DNA of 24,659 nucleotides from positions 1-24,659 of the forward strand of contig CAZISM010000081.1 in assembly GCA_964541895.1 (NCBI GenBank), given 5' to 3'. Of this stretch, positions 8,556-15,799 are shown one piece after another. This stretch comes from CAZISM01 sp964541895 (GTDB taxonomy: Bacteria; Zhuqueibacterota; Zhuqueibacteria; Residuimicrobiales; Residuimicrobiaceae). The notes beneath the pieces are model-generated. The model searched no databases. It was not told where the DNA came from and saw nothing but the letters and a program-made list of their open reading frames with translations. Numbering within the stretch: position 1 is the stretch's first letter; every line of letters starts with the position of its first letter. Made by a program: the position numbers and the translations under genes.

Positions 8556-9755
8556 TTAATATTCGCGAATCCAGTCCTTGTCGTGCGGATTTTCCAGCAG
8601 CGAAGCGCGGGTGATGGCGTTGTCGCCGAATTTTTTGCGCACCACGTCCATCACCTGGTCGATGCGGTCGGCGGCATAGGTTTCGTCGGCGAACAGGTGC
8701 AACTGCTCTTCCGACGGATTGAGATTGGCCATGCCCACACCCAGCAGGCGTACGGCTTTGCCGTGACGCTGAAACGAATTGAACAGCTCTTCTATGGTCA
8801 GCCAGATGAGGCTTGTTTTATCGGTCGCCTCATCCAGCGATCTCGATCTGGTAAAGGTGGTGAAATCGTGCAACCGTATTTTCAGCGTCACCGTACGACC
8901 TTTATAGTTTTTTTTGCGCATCTCGTAGCCCAAATCATCGCACAGATAGAGGAGGGTCTGACGTATTTCGGTTTCATCGTTGGTATCCTGGCCAAAGGTG
9001 GTTTCACGACTGATGGATTTGGCCGCCCAATCGTCCACCACTTCGCGATGATCGATGCCGTGTGCCAGCTGCCAGAACGCCATGCCTGCTTTGCCCAGCT
9101 TTTTGACCAGATCCTCCTGGCGACAGCGGGCGAGATCGCCGATGGTGCGCAAGCCCAGTTGCTGCAAAACGGGCAGCGTCTTTTGGCCGACGCCCCAGAG
9201 CCGTCCCAGATCCAGCGGCGCCAGAAAGGCTTCGACACCGCCCTCGGCGACGATCACCAGGCCGTCCGGCTTTTCCAGATCCGATGCGATCTTGGCGACG
9301 AATTTGTTGGGCGCGATGCCGACCGAGGCGGTCAAATGGGTGATGGTCTTGATCTCATTCTTTAGCTGCACCGCCAACGCACGGGCATCGCCGAACAGCT
9401 TTTGCGTCGATGTGATATCCAGAAACGCTTCATCGATACTGATCTGCTCGACGTCCGGCGAATAATGGTCGATGACGGTCATCACCTGCCGGGAGACCTC
9501 GGCATAGCGGCTGCCGCGCGGATAGACATAAACCGCCTGCGGACAGAGCTGATACGCCCTGGATATCGGCATGGCCGAACGCACGCCGAACACGCGCGCT
9601 TCATAACTGCAGGTGGACACCACACCGCGACCTCGACCGTTCCGGGGATCGGCCCCGACGATCAGCGGACGGCCTTGCCATTCCGGATGATCGTTCTGCT
9701 CGACAGCGGCAAAAAACGCATCCATATCGAGATGCAATATGGTGCGTGAACTCAT
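8556..9755 (-). CDS. dinB: DNA polymerase IV (Y-family translesion polymerase)
   Basis: 399 residues, close to the usual length. Catalytic carboxylates align with E. coli Pol IV: D10 in LHLDMDAFFAAVE, and D108/E109 in SIDEAFLD. F15 is the expected steric-gate residue that excludes ribonucleotides. SYEARVFGVRSAM (residues 50-62) is the conserved fingers segment. A QLHLF motif near the C-terminus resembles a beta-clamp binding peptide. The enzyme copies past damaged template bases with low fidelity. I chose the ATG at 9755 because it begins directly before the catalytic motif and forms an ATGA overlap with the upstream stop; an in-frame start at 9797 would add 14 residues lacking family similarity. 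No LexA-type operator was found, and the gene seems to rely on upstream transcription. Confidence 0.96.
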   Translation of the reverse strand: MSSRTILHLDMDAFFAAVEQNDHPEWQGRPLIVGADPRNGRGRGVVSTCSYEARVFGVRSAMPISRAYQLCPQAVYVYPRGSRYAEVSRQVMTVIDHYSPDVEQISIDEAFLDITSTQKLFGDARALAVQLKNEIKTITHLTASVGIAPNKFVAKIASDLEKPDGLVIVAEGGVEAFLAPLDLGRLWGVGQKTLPVLQQLGLRTIGDLARCRQEDLVKKLGKAGMAFWQLAHGIDHREVVDDWAAKSISRETTFGQDTNDETEIRQTLLYLCDDLGYEMRKKNYKGRTVTLKIRLHDFTTFTRSRSLDEATDKTSLIWLTIEELFNSFQRHGKAVRLLGVGMANLNPSEEQLHLFADETYAADRIDQVMDVVRKKFGDNAITRASLLENPHDKDWIREY

Positions 9756-9921
9756 CTGTTCTGCTGTGTTATAAACGTGTGCACCAGATGGCGCCACGCT
9801 TCATCCGATTCATAGGCGGTTACCTGAATGCCCGGACGGGTGTTGCCCAGGATCATCCGCGATAACAGAACCGAAGCGTCATACAAGCAAAGCACAGGCT
9901 TGTGCATCGTAAGCGAATAGC
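9752..9921 (-). CDS. Nucleoside 2-deoxyribosyltransferase / DNPH1-like, C-terminus only
   Basis: About 56 residues remain, ending at the stop that overlaps dinB. The piece HKPVLCLYDASVLLSRMILGN followed by VTAYESDEAWRHLV fits the end of the nucleoside 2-deoxyribosyltransferase fold, where family members read KPVLCLY...LSAMI.GN before a final helix. DNPH1 (RCL)-type members hydrolyse the N-glycosidic bond of deoxynucleoside monophosphates; others exchange bases between deoxyribosides. The catalytic Glu and the substrate loop would be under the gap, so activity cannot be judged. Coupling to dinB by ATGA suggests a nucleotide-pool or DNA-damage link. Confidence 0.55.
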
Positions 9922-10021
9922 NNNNNNNNNNNNNNNNNNNNNNNNNNNNNNNNNNNNNNNNNNNNNNNNNNNNNNNNNNNNNNNNNNNNNNNNNNNNNNN
10001 NNNNNNNNNNNNNNNNNNNNN
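9922..10021. other. Assembly gap (100 N)
   Basis: Exactly 100 N. It hides the N-terminal part of the deoxyribosyltransferase-like gene. The methyltransferase stop lies at 10039, so only 17 readable bases separate it from the gap. A complete family member (about 140-160 residues) would need roughly 270 or more extra bases, so the real gap is likely larger than 100. Confidence 0.95.
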
Positions 10022-10038
10022 TCGGCGGTCGATCCGGT

Positions 10039-10872
10039 TCAGGCTAGAGGCTGTTTTTCCAGCCAGATATAGGAACGGACGCCTTCCCGGATGAAAGGCA
10101 TGAGCAGACGATGCAAACCGGACCATCGGGCCACATAATACACCGCATTGGTAAAGCGGTTAAACAGCTCTTCGTTCCAGCGCTCCAGCCGTTTGCTTTT
10201 GAGCAGGGTGTTGCACCAGCGAACCGTAAGCAGGAGAGCGGCCGGCAGCTTGGCCGCATATTTGACCTCTTTCTCAAAAGTCCCGACCGCCACAACCTGC
10301 AGTCCCGCCTGCTGGGCCAGGGCCGTCAGCTCTTCCGGCCGGTAGGCGGTATGAAAATAGCCGTCCTCACAGTCGCTGTTGACCTCATAACGGGTCAGGG
10401 AGCCGAGGCTGATCCATTGCGGCCGATAACGGGTGTAATTGGGCGTAGTGATCAGGGCGCGGCCGCCGTTCGTCAGGACATGGGCGATGCCGGCAAAAAT
10501 GGCTTCCGGATGCAGGCAGTGTTCCAGCACTTCGCTGCAGAGCAGGTTGTCGAATCGCGCAGCGCCCACCGCCTGCAGCCGCTCCGCGTCAGCGACAAAA
10601 TAGTGAATGCCGCTGCGGCGGCGCGCTTTTTTCAACACCGCCCGACTTAGATCCATGCCATAGCGCGGCCCATAGCGGTAGAGCTCGAGATACATACCGC
10701 GGTTGCAGCCGACATCCAGCAGCGAACCGTGCATGCGATCGAGGAAGGAGAGCACAAACTCTTTGCGCAGCCTGCCGCGCAGGGTGTGATACACCTCTTC
10801 CTCTTCCGGATATTTTTCGCCGACCTGTTCATAAAAGGTCTGCAGCGCCTTTTGGGTAGTAGTCATGCTCAT
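10039..10872 (-). CDS. Class I SAM-dependent methyltransferase
   Basis: 277 residues from the ATG at 10872. Motif I, LLDVGCNRG, is at residues 51-59 and binds S-adenosylmethionine; an acidic post-motif-I strand follows (YGMDLSRAVLKKARRR), then LLCSEVLEHCLHPEAIF (motif IV region) and GGRALITTPNYTR (motif V/VI region). This pattern resembles the Methyltransf_11/25-like group found in polysaccharide and lipid clusters, which methylates sugars or small acceptors. The start is set by a TGATG overlap with the flippase stop, with a GGAAG ribosome site just upstream; longer in-frame starts reach into the flippase gene. An ATG two codons later (10866) is an alternative. Its substrate is unknown. It may cap or decorate the glycan handled by the adjacent flippase. 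Confidence 0.85.
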   Translation of the reverse strand: MSMTTTQKALQTFYEQVGEKYPEEEEVYHTLRGRLRKEFVLSFLDRMHGSLLDVGCNRGMYLELYRYGPRYGMDLSRAVLKKARRRSGIHYFVADAERLQAVGAARFDNLLCSEVLEHCLHPEAIFAGIAHVLTNGGRALITTPNYTRYRPQWISLGSLTRYEVNSDCEDGYFHTAYRPEELTALAQQAGLQVVAVGTFEKEVKYAAKLPAALLLTVRWCNTLLKSKRLERWNEELFNRFTNAVYYVARWSGLHRLLMPFIREGVRSYIWLEKQPLA

Positions 10873-12347
10873 CAGGACTTCCAGCCAGATAGTATTTTTT
10901 GCATTTCGTCGGCACGAAAAAAGCCGGTGCCGATCAGGAGCACGGGATAGAGCAACACCAGAGCGATACGCAGCGGCAGCCGAGTTTGCACCATGGCGGT
11001 CTGCCCGATTGTATAGACGAACAGCACCAGCACAGCTATTTTCACGATGCGCCGCCATTCAAAGGCGATGGGATACAGCTTTTGCGAAAAGCAGAACAGC
11101 ACGCCGGCCATGACGATATATCCGGCCAGACGGGCCCAGGCCGCGCCCATAAAATCATGCGCCGGTATCAACAGGGCGTTGGCGAACAGATTCACCAGCA
11201 ATCCCGCAACCGTTGCTATCAGAATATAGCCGGTCCGCTTTTCCAGGTAGACGCCCACATAAAAATTCAAATACGCGGCATAGAACACATACGCCAGCAT
11301 AATGACGGGCACCACCTGCAGGCCGTCCCAGTACTCGGTGCCGATCAGGTAAAAACCGAACAGCCGCATATGCGCAGCAGGTTCAATCAACAGGGCCACG
11401 GCTACAAACACCATGCTGCACGCCAGCATGAGGTAGGTAAAGATGCGGCTGAAAATGCGCCGGGCGTCCGGTTCATGGGCTGTGGACAGAAAAAACGGCG
11501 GCCAGGCAAAACGAAACGCAGCCACGAAAAGGGCCATGATCATGCCGAGCCGTGCGCCGGCATTGTACAATCCCAGCGATGACAGCGAGCTCATCCGTTC
11601 GAGAAAAATGCGGTCGACCGTATCCATGCCGGCGATGGCCAGACCGGCCGGCAGCGCCGGCAGGCCGAACAGGACTATCGCCTTGAGGCGCGTTTTGTCA
11701 ACCTGCAGGCCGCCGTGTTGCCAGATCAGCGGCAGGGTGAGCAGAAAGGTGATGCCGGAAGAGATCACGTTCGCCCAAAAGATGCCCTCCAGACCCAGCT
11801 CCCATTTGAGAACAGCCAGGCCGTTGGCAGCGACATTGATGACCACATTGGCAAACTTTAGCGTGATATAGTACCAGGATTTTTCTTCGGCGCGCAGCAC
11901 CAGCATGGGGAGAAAGGCGAGCGTGTCAAAAAACAGGATCACGCTCATCAAATAGATCAACTGCTGCAGCAACGGCAGCGGAACCGCAGTCGAGGAACTG
12001 AAAAAGAGCGAGATCCAAAACGGGGCCGCCAGGCCGAACAGCAGGGAGAGCAAAAGGCTGCTGGCCGCTATGGTCCAGAACGAAGTGGAGAACGTCATCC
12101 GCCGGTCTGCAGGATCAGAGGTATCCATATAGTAACGCAAAAAGCCCGCGTCCATACCGTACATGTAGACCATGGTCAGGAGGGCCAGATAGGTAAACAT
12201 CAAACCCGCCACGCCGAATTCGGCGCTGGGCAGCACATTGGTATAGAGCGGCAGTAGAATAAAGACCAGCGAACGATTGAGGATATGGCCCAATCCGTAA
12301 ATGGCGGAATGGGTGAACAGGCGCTTCAGGCTGGAAAACAGGGCCAT
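10872..12347 (-). CDS. Wzx-type oligosaccharide flippase
   Basis: 491 residues, highly hydrophobic with roughly 12-14 membrane segments, in the MVF/MOP superfamily. The N-terminal pattern (SAIYGLGHILNRSLVFILLPLYTNVL) is typical of polysaccharide exporters that flip undecaprenyl-linked repeat units across the inner membrane. I chose the ATG at 12347 because the homology begins right there and it sits 7 bases after the nitrilase stop. An in-frame ATG at 12371 would add eight residues and overlap that gene by 17 bases. The downstream methyltransferase overlaps by one base (TGATG). With the GT4 gene this is the clearest sign that the operon makes an exported glycan. No Wzy polymerase is visible, though one could lie outside the window. 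Confidence 0.9.
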   Translation of the reverse strand: MALFSSLKRLFTHSAIYGLGHILNRSLVFILLPLYTNVLPSAEFGVAGLMFTYLALLTMVYMYGMDAGFLRYYMDTSDPADRRMTFSTSFWTIAASSLLLSLLFGLAAPFWISLFFSSSTAVPLPLLQQLIYLMSVILFFDTLAFLPMLVLRAEEKSWYYITLKFANVVINVAANGLAVLKWELGLEGIFWANVISSGITFLLTLPLIWQHGGLQVDKTRLKAIVLFGLPALPAGLAIAGMDTVDRIFLERMSSLSSLGLYNAGARLGMIMALFVAAFRFAWPPFFLSTAHEPDARRIFSRIFTYLMLACSMVFVAVALLIEPAAHMRLFGFYLIGTEYWDGLQVVPVIMLAYVFYAAYLNFYVGVYLEKRTGYILIATVAGLLVNLFANALLIPAHDFMGAAWARLAGYIVMAGVLFCFSQKLYPIAFEWRRIVKIAVLVLFVYTIGQTAMVQTRLPLRIALVLLYPVLLIGTGFFRADEMQKILSGWKS

Positions 12348-12354
12348 AGATCCG

Positions 12355-12549
12355 TCAATCCGTGCGTTCATTGAGCCGGTAGGAATCGGGGCGGCGATCC
12401 TGCAGCAGGTTGTTGCGGCTGTTGAGCCACTTGTCGCGCGCCTTGAGCGGGTCGATGGCTACGACCCTGATCTCTTCCACCAGTTTGCCGGCCTGGGCCA
12501 ATACTTCGCCGCGGGGTCCGGTGATCTGGCTGGCGCCGGTAAAATGCAG
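12355..12549 (-). CDS. Nitrilase-family carbon-nitrogen hydrolase (broken by gap)
   Basis: The minus-strand frame ending at TGA 12355-12357 encodes about 64 C-terminal residues. They contain FTGASQITGPRGEVLAQAG followed by VVAIDPLKARDKW and a final LLQDRRPDSYRLNE. This matches the end of carbon-nitrogen hydrolases, which usually read SxIxDPxGxVLAxA...IDLxxxR...RRPxxY. These enzymes hydrolyse C-N bonds in amides, carbamoyl groups or nitriles through a Glu-Lys-Cys triad, all of which would be in the gap. On the other side of the gap, a minus-strand GTG at 12670 opens a short frame (MRSVSLR) that could be its start. The gene lies between the helicase and the flippase. Confidence 0.75.
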   Translation of the reverse strand: MHFTGASQITGPRGEVLAQAGKLVEEIRVVAIDPLKARDKWLNSRNNLLQDRRPDSYRLNERTD

Positions 12550-12649
12550 NNNNNNNNNNNNNNNNNNNNNNNNNNNNNNNNNNNNNNNNNNNNNNNNNNN
12601 NNNNNNNNNNNNNNNNNNNNNNNNNNNNNNNNNNNNNNNNNNNNNNNNN
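12550..12649. other. Assembly gap (100 N)
   Basis: Exactly 100 N inside the nitrilase-family gene. A typical member has 260-300 residues and only about 70 are accounted for on both sides, so around 600 bases are probably missing. Confidence 0.95.
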
Positions 12650-12698
12650 TCTTAAAGATACGGATCGCACCGGCTAAATACAAGAACCTTGTGCGCCG

Positions 12699-15548
12699 TT
12701 ATACCACCGACCAGCGAATGGTGAACAGATGATGGACCTCCACCCGGCGGGCCATGCGCTTCTCCAGCACCTGAATCAGATCGTCGCGTTTGACGGAGAT
12801 GTCGTCTTCCACCTGAAAAATCTTTTTGCGCAGCTGCCGTTTGCGCGCTTCCAGCTCTGCAATCTGACGATGCATGCGATGCTGTTCCAGAGCCGAGCTG
12901 ATGTGCCGTGATTGCCGGGTCAGTTGCTTGATCTGTTTTTTGACATCGATGAGCTGGGATTCCACCGCCGTGACCACGTCGTCGGTCCACTGTTCCAGCT
13001 TTTCGCACTCTTCCAGGAAATATTTGCGTCCCAGATCCTGCGAAGTCTGATTGAGCGTGGAGATCTGTTTCTGGGCATCGGTTTCCAGCCGTTTGCTGAT
13101 CGTGTCCGGCACGCTGTCCAGCGCCGTCACCGTGGCCCGGCAGTAAAACAGCTTTGCACACTGCTCCTGGTCCAGCGCTTTGCCGCGGTCCTCGAACCCG
13201 GCAAAGATGAGATAGTCCTCCGGCTCTATCGCCTCGATAAAAAGATGAAACAGGCCAAGCCAGCCGCTCTTTTTCTTCAGCGACTGAACCATAGAGACTT
13301 TGAGGGGATGATGGCTGATGTCAAACAGGACGTGCGCCGGCGGTGTCAGTGCACGTTTGCCGGCATCGAGGACATATTCTCCGAGCGGGTGGGAAAGGCG
13401 ATACAGAAACTTGTCGTCCACCGCCTGTCTGGAGCGGGAGACCAGAGTGTAGCGGCCGGTCGGCGTGTTGGGCAGCGGCGACTGCACCAGGTCGAACGCA
13501 TTCTCCTGATCGTGAAACAGAGCCGTGGTTCTCAACACATGACGGCTGAGCTCCCAGAAATAGGAGCCCATGCGCCCCAATTGCTCCCGCGCATCATCCA
13601 GGCGCAACCGCAGTTTGGATTGGACGTCCTGGTCGAAATGTTCAAAGAGCATCCGTCGCGTGTTGTCCATCCGCTGCTGGATGCTCTCTTCCATCTCTTT
13701 CTGCAGGTTCTGGAAGGCGGTGTCGATCTCTTCCTTGGAGCGGCACTGCTGGTAAATGGACAAAATGCGGCGCTCGAAATCCACGCCGGATTCGATGTTG
13801 CCCAGTATTTCATCCGAAGCGCCAAAGACGCCGTTGAAGAGATTGAATTTGTCGTTGAGCAATTCATAGACACGCTGATCGGCGTCGTTGCGTTCGTTGA
13901 GAAAATTGATCACGACCACGTCGAACTTTTGGCCGTAGCGGTGACAGCGACCGATGCGCTGTTCGATGCGCTGCGGATTCCACGGCAGATCGTAATTGAT
14001 CACCAGCGAACAGAACTGAAAATTCAATCCTTCGCTGGCCGCCTCGGTGGCGATCATGATGGCGGCGTGATCGCGGAAATGCTCCAGCAGCGCGGTGCGC
14101 ACATCGATGCCGCGGCTGCCGGCCACGCGACCGGTATCCCTGTTGCGCTCCAGCCACTCCTGGTACACCGCATGGGCCTGTGCGTCCGAATTGGTGCCGT
14201 TGAACAGCACCACCTGGCCGTTGTAGCCGTGCTGCTGCAGATATTCGGCGATAAACGACTGGGTGCGGCGCGACTCGGTAAAGATGAGCGCCTTGCGGGG
14301 CGCGCCCATCTTATCCATCTCGCTGAATCCCGTTTCCAGCGCCTGCAACAGCTTTTCCGCTTTGGCTTCGCCGGGGATCGAAATCGCCCATTGCAGCAGT
14401 CGGTCGATCTGGCGGATTTCATCCTCCAGCTGCTCGCGATCGATCGGTTCGTCGCCGTCGTTGTCAAAGCCTTCATCCTCTTCGACAAAATCGGATTCGA
14501 TCTCTTCCGCCTGCAGCAGATTCTGGACGAAATCTTCGCGCACGGAAAATCCCTTGAGCATGTTTTCCAGCCGCACTTTGATGGCCACGAGAGTGCCGAT
14601 GACGGCATGCAGCGACGACGCCAGCAGTTTGCGCAAAATCAGCACCAGCAGATGGTTCTGCCGCTGCGGAACCGCATACATCACATCCTGACGCAAAAAA
14701 GCGGACAGTGCTTCGTAAAATTCGTGTTCTTCGTCCGAAGGCGTAAAGGGCAGCGTGATGGCGCGGCGTTCGGTATAGCGCACATATTCCGAAACCTGAT
14801 TGCGCAGCGTACGCATGCAGAACAGGGACAAGCGATGCCGCAATTCGCTATAGTCGTCCTGCAGGCCGACAAACTGGGCGCGAAAGGATTGCAAATCGCC
14901 GAAAATATGCTCGTCGATCAGTGAAGCCAGACCGTACAGCTCCTGCAGCGAATTCTGCAGCGGCGTGGCGGTGAGCAGCACTTTGCGCCGATTCTCCACA
15001 GCGCCACGGATTTCCTGCGCCAGCTTGTTGGAGGGGTGATACACATTGCGCAGCTTGTGCGCTTCGTCGATGACCACCAGGTCCCACGGGATGGTGCGCA
15101 GATGAGTGCTTTTGCGGGCGGCAAAATGGATGGAGACGATCAGGACCTGCGCCTGGTCAAAGGGGTTGTTGACGCCGCGCATGCTCGCGTCCCGGTAGCT
15201 GCCGGCATCGATCACCGTATTCGGCAGGTGGAACTTTTCCGTCAGCTCCAGGCTCCACTGCTTGCGCAGCGAGGCCGGACAAATGACCAGCAGACGCCGC
15301 TTGCGCTCCGCCCAGAATTGACACAACAACAGACCGGCTTCGATGGTTTTGCCCAAACCCACTTCATCGGCCAGCAACACCCCTTTGGAAAACGGCGAAC
15401 GCAGGGCGAACAGGGAGGCCTCGATCTGGTGGGGATTGAGATCCACACAGGCGTCGAACAGCGACGAGGATATCTTGTTAACCGTATCGCCGGCGTAGCG
15501 GCGCGTCAACTCGTATGAGAAAAATTTCGCATGATAAGGTGTAGACAT
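12699..15548 (-). CDS. SNF2-family DEAH helicase/ATPase
   Basis: 949 residues. Helicase motifs: Walker A DEVGLGKT at 61-68, Walker B DEAH at 161-164, motif III LLTATPLQNS near 200, and in the second RecA domain ALIFTESRRTQ, ATEAASEGLNFQFC and the arginine-rich motif VI (RIEQRIGRCHRYGQ). An acidic insertion (EEDEGFDNDGDEPIDREQLEDE) lies between the two lobes, and the C-terminus (from about residue 820) is coiled-coil-like and charged. The family translocates on double-stranded DNA to remodel protein-DNA complexes; relatives include RapA and the DrmD subunit of DISARM. I chose the ATG at 15548 because family similarity starts at once (PYHAKFFSYELTRR); an upstream start at 15695 adds 49 unrelated residues. 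No methylase or nuclease partner is in the window. Confidence 0.92.
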   Translation of the reverse strand: MSTPYHAKFFSYELTRRYAGDTVNKISSSLFDACVDLNPHQIEASLFALRSPFSKGVLLADEVGLGKTIEAGLLLCQFWAERKRRLLVICPASLRKQWSLELTEKFHLPNTVIDAGSYRDASMRGVNNPFDQAQVLIVSIHFAARKSTHLRTIPWDLVVIDEAHKLRNVYHPSNKLAQEIRGAVENRRKVLLTATPLQNSLQELYGLASLIDEHIFGDLQSFRAQFVGLQDDYSELRHRLSLFCMRTLRNQVSEYVRYTERRAITLPFTPSDEEHEFYEALSAFLRQDVMYAVPQRQNHLLVLILRKLLASSLHAVIGTLVAIKVRLENMLKGFSVREDFVQNLLQAEEIESDFVEEDEGFDNDGDEPIDREQLEDEIRQIDRLLQWAISIPGEAKAEKLLQALETGFSEMDKMGAPRKALIFTESRRTQSFIAEYLQQHGYNGQVVLFNGTNSDAQAHAVYQEWLERNRDTGRVAGSRGIDVRTALLEHFRDHAAIMIATEAASEGLNFQFCSLVINYDLPWNPQRIEQRIGRCHRYGQKFDVVVINFLNERNDADQRVYELLNDKFNLFNGVFGASDEILGNIESGVDFERRILSIYQQCRSKEEIDTAFQNLQKEMEESIQQRMDNTRRMLFEHFDQDVQSKLRLRLDDAREQLGRMGSYFWELSRHVLRTTALFHDQENAFDLVQSPLPNTPTGRYTLVSRSRQAVDDKFLYRLSHPLGEYVLDAGKRALTPPAHVLFDISHHPLKVSMVQSLKKKSGWLGLFHLFIEAIEPEDYLIFAGFEDRGKALDQEQCAKLFYCRATVTALDSVPDTISKRLETDAQKQISTLNQTSQDLGRKYFLEECEKLEQWTDDVVTAVESQLIDVKKQIKQLTRQSRHISSALEQHRMHRQIAELEARKRQLRKKIFQVEDDISVKRDDLIQVLEKRMARRVEVHHLFTIRWSVV

Positions 15549-15799
15549 CTGGAACGCAACGTCCTCAAGAACGATAATACAATCTGGGAATGATGGGGAA
15601 CCGCGTATGGTATGCTCTGAGGCCAACCCCGCTGGTGCGCAACGATGGTGCGTTCGCACAGCTGAAAAACCGGACCGCACACCCCACTCTGCCACAAGAA
15701 TTTTGGACCTCTAATATATCCATAAATCTGCTGTTATTCAAGACAAATGTCCGATTTGGCCGCCCTATGGCCGGGCTGGGTCCGGGTGGATCAGGCCGG
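15549..15799. other. Intergenic region upstream of the helicase
   Basis: 251 bases between the helicase start and the stop of the glycosidase-like gene, both on the minus strand. It holds the promoter-like site at 15713-15741. Open frames across it on either strand lack a ribosome site or recognisable similarity. No clear intrinsic terminator with a T-tract follows the glycosidase gene, so read-through into the helicase is possible. Confidence 0.6.
15713..15741 (-). promoter_or_regulatory. Sigma70-like promoter for the helicase operon
   Basis: On the minus strand, TTGAAT (15736-15741) and TATATT (15713-15718) are separated by exactly 17 bases. Transcription would begin near 15706, about 160 bases before the helicase ATG. 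The same -10 hexamer appears in the two other promoter candidates of this window. Confidence 0.45.

Noticed and set aside
12912..14924. 670-codon open frame on the plus strand
   Set aside because: It lies wholly antisense to the SNF2 helicase, which has all family motifs. The translation has no recognisable domain, and long antisense frames are expected in GC-rich coding DNA.
12699..15548. Part of a DISARM or other phage-defence system
   Set aside because: Only the SNF2 helicase is present. No DrmA, DrmB, DrmC, methylase or nuclease lies nearby, so no defence system can be claimed.
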